10,283 nucleotides of DNA from Syntrophobacterales bacterium (GTDB taxonomy: Bacteria; Desulfobacterota; Desulfobaccia; Desulfobaccales; 0-14-0-80-60-11). Shown piece after piece: positions 5,352 through 10,283 of this stretch; positions within the stretch are counted from its first letter, which is position 1; every line of letters begins with the position of its first letter. The DNA lies in assembly GCA_023229795.1 (NCBI GenBank), contig JALNYP010000097.1:1-10283 (forward strand), given 5' to 3'. The position numbers and the translations under genes were made by a program. The notes under the pieces were generated by a model. That model saw only the letters and a list, made by a program, of their open reading frames with translations. It did no database searches and was not told the origin of the DNA.

Positions 5352-5834
5352 TTAATCGGCAGTCTCCTGAACTATTCTCGCCTGCGTGGTGAAGGAGTAA
5401 CTGCGATTACCTGCAGCACCGATCACCCAGCCTTCGATTACCGGTTCGACCACTTTAGTTTCTGCCTGCCATTGGATGACAAAGTGAGGCGCCGTCCCTT
5501 CTACGCCGCTCAAGGGATTTTTCACGTGTATGCTGGTGGCGGCGGCAGGATTAAGTTTCAGGGGTTGCGGTAAATATTTTTCGATCAGCTTGCCGCTGGT
5601 GTTATAGAAATCAATTTTGACTATATCGATGGCCTGATTGGGATCGGTATTGCGCATGAAAACGCTGGCTTTTAGCTCAAAGGAATAATCCCCGCGCACA
5701 TAACTGGTGGAAACCGGCACATAAATCGTCTGGCCTTTGACTAATTTGACCTCACCTGCCGCCAGGCCCGCCAACAGGGACAGACCCATAACCATCACCA
5801 TAATCAGCAGGAGCTTTTTGGCTGGATGTTTCAT
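5352..5834 (-). CDS. DUF3124 family exported protein
   Basis: A 160-residue protein with a Sec-type signal peptide: a Lys-rich start 'MKHPAKK', a hydrophobic core 'LLLIMVMVMGLSLLAGLAAG', and probable cleavage after the Ala/Gly run. The mature part resembles DUF3124: 'IYVPVSTSYVRGD', then 'LKASVFMRNTDPNQAIDI', a beta-rich domain with the conserved 'RNTDP' turn, and a terminal 'SYSFTTQARIV' strand. The function of DUF3124 is unknown; the protein probably sits in the periplasm. An upstream in-frame ATG at 5852 would add six residues, but the ribosome binding site AAGGAGG (complement of 5841-5847) lies within those codons, 6 nt before the ATG at 5834. That decides the start. No partner gene is evident; the Nudix gene follows after 35 nt. 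Confidence 0.82.
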   Translation of the reverse strand: MKHPAKKLLLIMVMVMGLSLLAGLAAGEVKLVKGQTIYVPVSTSYVRGDYSFELKASVFMRNTDPNQAIDIVKIDFYNTSGKLIEKYLPQPLKLNPAAATSIHVKNPLSGVEGTAPHFVIQWQAETKVVEPVIEGWVIGAAGNRSYSFTTQARIVQETAD

Positions 5835-5852
5835 CTTCGGCCTCCTTATCAT

Positions 5853-6097
5853 AGGCTTACCAGCGCCCAGATGGTAATAATCCTCTGTGACCAGGATAGC
5901 TCATCAGCTCGATTATTGAAACTTTAAAGAAGCGGCAGGCGCCAGCCGATCATCTGGCTCCATCTTAAGGGGTTGGAGAAAAAGTTTAGGGGAAAAACTG
6001 AGGAGTTAGTCTCCCTCAACCCCTGGCAGGGGGCTGGGAGGGGAGTTTGAGGGCAGGGCGGGGGAATTGGCTCCCCCCGGCCCTCGCCTCAAAACCA
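5853..6097. other. Intergenic region with a C/G-rich inverted repeat
   Basis: No gene is seen. At 6013-6053 an imperfect inverted repeat pairs CCCTCAA (6013-6019) with TTGAGGG (6047-6053) and CCCC (6020-6023) with GGGG (6040-6043). It lies 45 nt past the stop of the minus-strand polyferredoxin gene and could help end its transcript, but no T-run follows closely. The part nearest 5853 should hold the DUF3124 promoter; I found no box pair good enough to name. Confidence 0.35.
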
Positions 6098-7669
6098 TTA
6101 CATTTCTACCCGTAGCGACCGTTTCACATGAATGGCCGCAGCACCGCCCACCGGGCAGACGTGTTCGCAGTGGCCGCAGCCGATGCAGCGGTCCGCGATC
6201 ACCATGGGCAGCTTGACCTTCACCCGTTCCCCCTGGACGTTGACCACCTCCTGTTCGGAATAGGTGATGGCCTTGGGGGAGACGGGGCAATGTTCCTCGC
6301 ACACCAGGCAATCGGTGCCTTCGGTATAGGGTATGCACCGGGTACGGTTAATGGTGGCGGTCCCCAGCGCGGTGGCCTGTTTGACTTCCAGTTTCAGGTT
6401 GGGGATGGCCCCGGTAGGGCAGACCTGGCCGCAGAGGTTGCAGGAATAGGCGCAATAGCCCATGCGGGGTACGAGCCGCGGGGTATAGAGCCCTTCCAGG
6501 CCAGCTTCCCACAGCACCGGCTGCAGGCCGTTGGTCAGGCAGACCTTCATGCACTGGCCGCAGCGGATGCAGCGGGAGAGGAGTTCGGCCTCGTTCTGGG
6601 CCCCGGGGGGCCGGATGAGCGACTCGTCGGGCCGCCGGGCCAGGGAGCCCAGGCGCAGCAGCGGCACCGTAGCCGCGCCCACCGCCACCGCGGTGAGCAT
6701 CTGGCGCCGGCCCAGGTCCAGGGGGGCCCGGGGCGCCTTGGAGGCCCAGGTCCAACTTACCCGGTCACCCTTCTCGCAATGCTCCAGGCACCGGAGGCAG
6801 AGTTGACATTCGGCACTCTGATGGCGGGACGGCATCCCCGGGGCAAAGGCACCCATTTTACAAACCTCGGCGCAGTCGCCGCAATCGGGGCACAGGGCCG
6901 CGGGCCGGCGCCGCAGCCGGGAAAACCGGGCGATGAGGCCGTAGAGGGCTCCCAGGGGACAGAGGGCCCGGCACCAGAAGCGCCGGTCCACCCGTTCCGC
7001 GGCCACCACCAGGGCCAAGAGCGCCAGGGTGAAAAAGGGCAGCAGGTAAACCAGGGGCTTGAAGGGCAGCAGGGTGGCCTTGAAGAATTGATAGAGCGGC
7101 TCGCTGACATACGTGACCGGGGGCCCCAGATGATACAGAGTCAGCCCCGCTTTTTCCACCCCGTAGCCGAACGCCGGGTACAGCACGATGGCCAAAGTGC
7201 GGTAGAGCAGGGACAGGGGGTCAAAGAGCCCCACCAGGTTAAGAGAAAGGAGGCTGCTCACCAGCAGGGCGATAAGCAAGTAATACTTGCCCCGGCGCCA
7301 CCGGGCCGCGACGCCCTGGTCCGGGCGGGAGGTAAACAGGAGCCGGCGGGAAACATCCAGGGTGGTCCCCAGGGGGCAGATCCAGCCGCAGAAAAACCGG
7401 CCCAGGATAAAGGTCAGGACTACCATGACCAGGGCCCAGAACAGCCCGGCCACTATCGGACTGAAGGTCAGGAGATGAGAGGCCAGGATCAGGGGATCGA
7501 AGCGAAAGAACAGGTCCACCGGCCAGGCCAGGTGATTCTGGCCGGCAAATTCGGCTTTCAGGAACAGCCAAAAAAACAGCGCCAGGAAAAGGATCTGCAC
7601 GACCCGGCGCAGGCGCGCCCAGGCGCGGCTGCTCAGGGGAATGCTACGATTTTTCATTGAGTTCGCCAT
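6098..7669 (-). CDS. Membrane polyferredoxin, apparent NapH-NapG fusion
   Basis: A 523-residue iron-sulfur membrane protein, probably passing electrons between the quinone pool or cytoplasm and the periplasm. Residues 1-310 look like NapH/MauN. Membrane segments lie near 22-38, 70-90, 128-148, 155-175 and 204-225, with two 'C-x3-CP' motifs, C94/C98 ('FFCGWICPLG') and C233/C237 ('FWCRALCPLG'). Two 4Fe-4S motifs follow, at C260-C270 and C288-C298. At 320-340 'GRRQMLTAVAVGAATVPLLRL' resembles the twin-arginine start of NapG proteins. It is followed by four more cysteine groups: C367-C377, C406-C417, C445-C461 and C495-C505. ATG 7657 is an alternative start four codons in; neither has a clear ribosome binding site. 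It follows the DUF362 gene on the same strand after 119 nt, an association that suggests one redox complex. The electron partner is unknown. Confidence 0.85.
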   Translation of the reverse strand: MANSMKNRSIPLSSRAWARLRRVVQILFLALFFWLFLKAEFAGQNHLAWPVDLFFRFDPLILASHLLTFSPIVAGLFWALVMVVLTFILGRFFCGWICPLGTTLDVSRRLLFTSRPDQGVAARWRRGKYYLLIALLVSSLLSLNLVGLFDPLSLLYRTLAIVLYPAFGYGVEKAGLTLYHLGPPVTYVSEPLYQFFKATLLPFKPLVYLLPFFTLALLALVVAAERVDRRFWCRALCPLGALYGLIARFSRLRRRPAALCPDCGDCAEVCKMGAFAPGMPSRHQSAECQLCLRCLEHCEKGDRVSWTWASKAPRAPLDLGRRQMLTAVAVGAATVPLLRLGSLARRPDESLIRPPGAQNEAELLSRCIRCGQCMKVCLTNGLQPVLWEAGLEGLYTPRLVPRMGYCAYSCNLCGQVCPTGAIPNLKLEVKQATALGTATINRTRCIPYTEGTDCLVCEEHCPVSPKAITYSEQEVVNVQGERVKVKLPMVIADRCIGCGHCEHVCPVGGAAAIHVKRSLRVEM

Positions 7670-7703
7670 GGTAAATCAAGGGTTTCATAACCCCAAAAAT
7701 CTC

Positions 7704-7731
7704 GTAGGGGCGGTGCGCTCACCGCCCCTAC
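7704..7731. repeat. 12-bp perfect GC-rich hairpin between DUF362 and polyferredoxin genes
   Basis: GTAGGGGCGGTG (7704-7715) pairs perfectly with 7720-7731 across the loop CGCT. It lies between two genes on the same strand. On the minus strand it is followed by an A-rich rather than T-rich stretch, so it may be a processing or partial-stop hairpin. It shares the GTAGGGGCGG arm with 4813-4822, which points to a dispersed palindromic element. Confidence 0.6.
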
Positions 7732-7788
7732 CCGGTTTTATGTTTTTAAGAGGAAGCCGCCAAGGTCTCTGGCCCCGGCTTCTCCCAG

Positions 7789-8700
7789 TTAGACGATTTT
7801 GATCTTGCTCAGGTCCATTTCACCCCGGCCGGCCTGGTGGGACTTGATAATATAGCCGAGATCCTCGGGCTTCATCCCGAACAGGCCGGTGCCCAGCGAG
7901 TCCAGAGCCACGGGATCGGTGCCCGCGAAGACCAGGTTTTTCACGGCCACATCCTCGAGGCGGCCGCCGGAGGGTCCATTTTTCAGGAGAATCCGGGTGG
8001 CGTCCAGGACATGGAGATCAGGACGCAACAACAGATTCAGGTCGGCGATGTTCTGGTGCAGGCCCACGTGGATGCGGCCCCGCCAGCCGCCGATGGCGCC
8101 CATCATATTCTTTAAACACATGGTGAGCCGGGCTTCGGAGTGGTTCTTGGCGATGGGGATATTGATGAAGCGGTCGGCTTCCAGAATATCTTTATAAAAA
8201 TACCATTTTTTCAGGGCCTTGGCCTTTTCGATGTTGACCTCCACGAACCGGCGGTCATCCACATACGGCACCACCACCCGGGGGTCTTTGATGGCCTCTA
8301 CCGCCGCCTTGATCCCGGAGTTGGCGTAGGCCTTGCGGGCATCGTGGCAGGTGTTGTCGAGGACCTTGACCTGCTTGGCCCCGGCCTCCAGACAGAGCTC
8401 CACCACTTTACGCACCACCTCGGGGTTGGCGTTGGCCGCCAACTCCGGGGTCCGGTCCCAGGCCATGTTGGGCTTGACCACCACCACCTCGCCGGCATTG
8501 ACAAACTTTTTCATGCCGCCCAGGGCCTGGATGGTATCTCCCACCAGGTTGGCGTAATTGGTTCCCTCGGCCTTGGCCACTAAGGGTTGAGGCGCGGCCA
8601 GGGGGGCCATGCCCCAAACTTCTTCGGGGACCACCAACCGCCCGGCCCCGGTCATTAATCCCAACGCTGCCATATATTTAAAGAAATCACGACGATGCAT
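7789..8700 (-). CDS. DUF362 family protein with Tat signal
   Basis: A 303-residue protein beginning 'MHRRDFFKYMAALGLMTGAG'. This is a twin-arginine signal (R3-R4-D-F-F-K) with a short hydrophobic stretch, so it is probably folded with a cofactor in the cytoplasm and exported. The body matches DUF362: 'VVVVKPNMAWDRTPE' (near 72-86), 'GAKQVKVLDNT', 'FINIPIAKNHSEARLTMCLKNMMGAI' in two pieces and 'VFAGTDPVALDSLG' near the C-terminus. DUF362 proteins often accompany or contain ferredoxin domains; this copy has none of its own, and the polyferredoxin gene downstream would supply the clusters. AGGAG (complement of 8706-8710), 5 nt before the ATG, supports the start. The reaction is unknown. Confidence 0.88.
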   Translation of the reverse strand: MHRRDFFKYMAALGLMTGAGRLVVPEEVWGMAPLAAPQPLVAKAEGTNYANLVGDTIQALGGMKKFVNAGEVVVVKPNMAWDRTPELAANANPEVVRKVVELCLEAGAKQVKVLDNTCHDARKAYANSGIKAAVEAIKDPRVVVPYVDDRRFVEVNIEKAKALKKWYFYKDILEADRFINIPIAKNHSEARLTMCLKNMMGAIGGWRGRIHVGLHQNIADLNLLLRPDLHVLDATRILLKNGPSGGRLEDVAVKNLVFAGTDPVALDSLGTGLFGMKPEDLGYIIKSHQAGRGEMDLSKIKIV

Positions 8701-8732
8701 CTCGACTCCTGTAAGCCCTATTGATATTTTCT

Positions 8733-8761
8733 AGTCTAAACAGAGTCATAGGAGTTTGCAA
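8733..8761 (-). promoter_or_regulatory. Promoter candidate for the DUF362 gene
   Basis: On the minus strand, TTGCAA (8756-8761) and TAGACT (8733-8738) are 17 nt apart, four of six matches to consensus at each box. They lie about 33 nt before the start codon. It is the best box pair in the gap but remains a moderate match. Confidence 0.35.
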
Positions 8762-8768
8762 GTTTTTC

Positions 8769-8797
8769 TTGACATGGCCCGGAAAAGCTATTATTGA
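8769..8797 (+). promoter_or_regulatory. Promoter candidate for the tetR-tolC operon
   Basis: A perfect -35 TTGACA (8769-8774) is followed after 17 nt by TATTGA (8792-8797). The tandem operator begins at the end of the -10 box, so a bound TetR-type repressor would cover the start of transcription, as expected for an autoregulated operon. Confidence 0.45.
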
Positions 8798-8835
8798 CTA
8801 GAGGGTCATTTAAATGACTCGACGGTCATTAAATG
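8796..8835. promoter_or_regulatory. Tandem and palindromic operator, probable TetR binding site
   Basis: Two near-identical 20-bp units, 8796-8816 and 8816-8835, share the pattern GACT-A/C-GA-G/C-GGTCATT-(T)-AAATG, with GGTCATT recurring every 20 bp, about two helical turns. Within the first lies a perfect 14-bp palindrome, GTCATTTAAATGAC (8805-8818). It lies about 95 nt before the TetR-family gene and overlaps its candidate promoter, so it is the likely site of self-repression. Confidence 0.6.
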
Positions 8836-8930
8836 CGGCCGAGCCAGCTAAATAAGTCGTTGCAATGCCCCCATGATCATTATATCTTGCGATTTGATGA
8901 GGGGCGATCCGGCAACTCCGTTTATCAGCC

Positions 8931-9599
8931 ATGCCATCTAAAGGAATGAAAATATCTCCCCGGGCCACCAAGAAGGAAATCGTCACTGCCTTCCGCACCC
9001 GGGAGATCCTGGCCGCGGCCCGGACGGTCCTGGCAGGGCGCAGCCCCGAAGCGATGACCATGGACGAGATCGCCGCGGCCGCGGGGGTGGCCAAAGGCAC
9101 CCTGTATCTTTATTTTCAGAGCAAAGACGATCTCATCGAAGCCCTCCTGACCCAGGTAGGGGAAAACATTCTGCGGGACGCGGCCTCCAGCCTCCAGGCT
9201 CCCGGGACGCCGGCGGATAAACTAATCCGGCTGGTGTCCGTCCTTCTGGGGTATCTCAACCGGGAGCGGCTGTTATTTCCCATTTATGCCCGGGAAGTGA
9301 TCCGGGGCGCAGGGCAGTCCCGGGCCGGATTTTGGCAGCGCCACCTGGAAATGGAAGAGAGATTTGTATCTCTGTTGACGGGGCTGTTTACCGAAGGCAT
9401 CGAAGCCGGCCAGTTTATTCCCGCCAATCCCCGCCTCCTTACCTTCCTGCTGCGGGGCTTGATCCGGGCTACCGGCTATTATCAAAAGGTCGAAGGGCAG
9501 GCTGATGCCGCCCAGGAGGCTTTACCGGTGATTCTCACCCTCCTTTCCTCCGGTCTGATCCGGCAAAAGCAATCTCCCACAGAGGAAGCTGCACTATGA
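8931..9599 (+). CDS. TetR/AcrR family transcriptional repressor
   Basis: A 222-residue regulator with the TetR helix-turn-helix at about residues 24-70: 'TREILAAARTVLAG', then 'MTMDEIAAAAGVAKGTLYLY' and 'FQSKDDLIEALL'. This is a textbook match with the recognition helix at 'AKGTLYLYF'. The remaining ~150 residues form the usual variable ligand-binding, dimerising helical domain, which does not reveal the inducer. Its gene overlaps the TolC-type gene by 4 nt (ATGA), so it probably controls its own efflux operon through the operator at 8796-8835. An internal ATG at 8946 could be the start instead; neither has a strong ribosome binding site, and both leave the DNA-binding domain intact. Confidence 0.94.
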   Translation: MPSKGMKISPRATKKEIVTAFRTREILAAARTVLAGRSPEAMTMDEIAAAAGVAKGTLYLYFQSKDDLIEALLTQVGENILRDAASSLQAPGTPADKLIRLVSVLLGYLNRERLLFPIYAREVIRGAGQSRAGFWQRHLEMEERFVSLLTGLFTEGIEAGQFIPANPRLLTFLLRGLIRATGYYQKVEGQADAAQEALPVILTLLSSGLIRQKQSPTEEAAL

Positions 9600-10283
9600 T
9601 GGCCAGGAATCTATGGCGAGGGCTCGGATTGGCGTTGCTTATCTGGGGAGCGTCGGTCTGCCCCGGCGGAGCCGCCGAGTCCCCGGCGCCGCACCTGGAT
9701 TTGAAAGAAGCCCTGCGTCTGGCCTGGAAAGCCAATCCCAATCTGCAGATCAGCCGCCTCCAGGCCCTCATCGCTGGCGAACAGGTGGTCCGGGCCCGGT
9801 CGGGACTGCTGCCCCAGATCAACTCCCAGACGACCCAGACGATGTATGACGATCCCTTGAAATTCAGGATTGCGGTTCAAACCCCCGGGACGGCCGGCGG
9901 GGTCTCCTTTCCCCAGACCAACCGCAACTTTTGGGGCAATCAAACGACGGTGAACCAGTTGCTCTTCGACTTCTGGGGCACGCCTTCCAAGTATCAGGCC
10001 GCGATCATGGGCCATAAGGCCAGCCTCCTGGATACGACCCAGACTCGGGACAACGTCTTTCTGACGGTGGCTCAGGGATATTTCAAGACCCTGCGGGCCA
10101 AAAAAATGGTGCAAGTGGCCGAGCAGAACGTCTATGACCTCAAGCAGCATCTGAAGATTGCCGAGGACCAGTACCACTTCGGGGTGGTCACCTACAATGA
10201 CGTGCTGCAGGCCAAAGTCTCCTTAGCCGACGCCGAACAGAACCTGATCGTGGCCCGAACCGATTATATCGACACCCGGTCGG
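9596..10283 (+). CDS. TolC family outer membrane efflux protein, 3' end beyond window
   Basis: The first ~229 residues of a TolC-like outer membrane protein, open at the window edge. It starts with a Sec signal peptide, 'MMARNLWRGLGLALLIWGA', with likely cleavage near 'GGAAES'. The mature N-terminus 'LDLKEALRLAWKANPNLQIS' is the standard opening of the OEP/TolC repeat. Next come 'ARSGLLPQINS', a strand segment around 'TTVNQLLFDFWGTPSKY', and the long helix 'VAEQNVYDLKQHLKIAEDQY', then 'FGVVTYNDVLQAKVSLADAEQNL', the typical coiled helical hairpin of the periplasmic tunnel. The start ATG at 9596 overlaps the tetR stop, and a second ATG follows at once. GAGGAAG (9582-9588) lies 7 nt upstream. 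It would form the outer-membrane exit of an RND or ABC efflux pump; the adaptor and pump genes are expected downstream, outside the window. Confidence 0.9.
   Translation, partial: MMARNLWRGLGLALLIWGASVCPGGAAESPAPHLDLKEALRLAWKANPNLQISRLQALIAGEQVVRARSGLLPQINSQTTQTMYDDPLKFRIAVQTPGTAGGVSFPQTNRNFWGNQTTVNQLLFDFWGTPSKYQAAIMGHKASLLDTTQTRDNVFLTVAQGYFKTLRAKKMVQVAEQNVYDLKQHLKIAEDQYHFGVVTYNDVLQAKVSLADAEQNLIVARTDYIDTRS

Noticed and set aside
6128..7660. 510-codon plus-strand frame opposite the polyferredoxin gene
   Set aside because: The minus strand has six clear cysteine cluster motifs and membrane segments; the plus frame is Gln/Gly/Pro-rich filler created by codon bias.
8140..8583. Plus-strand frame opposite the DUF362 gene
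   Set aside because: A His/Gly-rich shadow with no motif, while the minus strand encodes a complete DUF362 protein with a Tat signal and a ribosome binding site.

Overview
The window looks like chromosomal DNA of a GC-rich anaerobic bacterium, probably a Desulfobacterota (deltaproteobacterial) sulfate reducer or syntroph. This is inferred from gene content: a TrpB2-type tryptophan synthase, a DUF362/polyferredoxin pair, a DUF3124 lipoprotein-like exported protein, a SPASM radical SAM enzyme and a probable selenocysteine signal. No rRNA, tRNA, CRISPR or insertion sequence was seen.

Layout. Bases 1-238 hold no convincing gene. On the minus strand, 239-1209 carry an AbrB-type antitoxin, an overlapping RelE/ParE-type toxin and a SpoIIAA-like protein. 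A short AT-rich divergent promoter region with an 11-bp direct repeat separates these from trpB2 on the plus strand (1432-2796), which ends at a strong hairpin. Next on the plus strand is the most interesting locus: a tiny peptide gene (2931-3029) with a consensus ribosome binding site, an in-frame UGA forming Cys-x-x-Sec, and a bacterial SECIS-like hairpin with a GGUCU loop. A terminator-like long hairpin follows, then a radical SAM/SPASM maturase (3205-4251) and a thiol peroxidase (4269-4784). I read this as an uncharacterised selenopeptide/radical-SAM (RiPP-like) operon with a peroxidase attached.

Convergent to it, on the minus strand, lie a Nudix hydrolase (4840-5316), a DUF3124 exported protein (5352-5834), a large membrane polyferredoxin that looks like a NapH-NapG fusion (6098-7669), and a Tat-exported DUF362 protein (7789-8700). 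The last two probably form one redox unit. Finally, on the plus strand, a TetR-family regulator (8931-9599), preceded by a tandem/palindromic operator, overlaps by 4 nt the start of a TolC-family outer-membrane gene that runs off the window. This is the usual start of a self-regulated efflux operon.

Three GC-rich perfect hairpins built around GGGGCGG occupy gene-end or intergenic positions (2824-2858, 4815-4840, 7704-7731) and look like copies of one dispersed palindromic element type.
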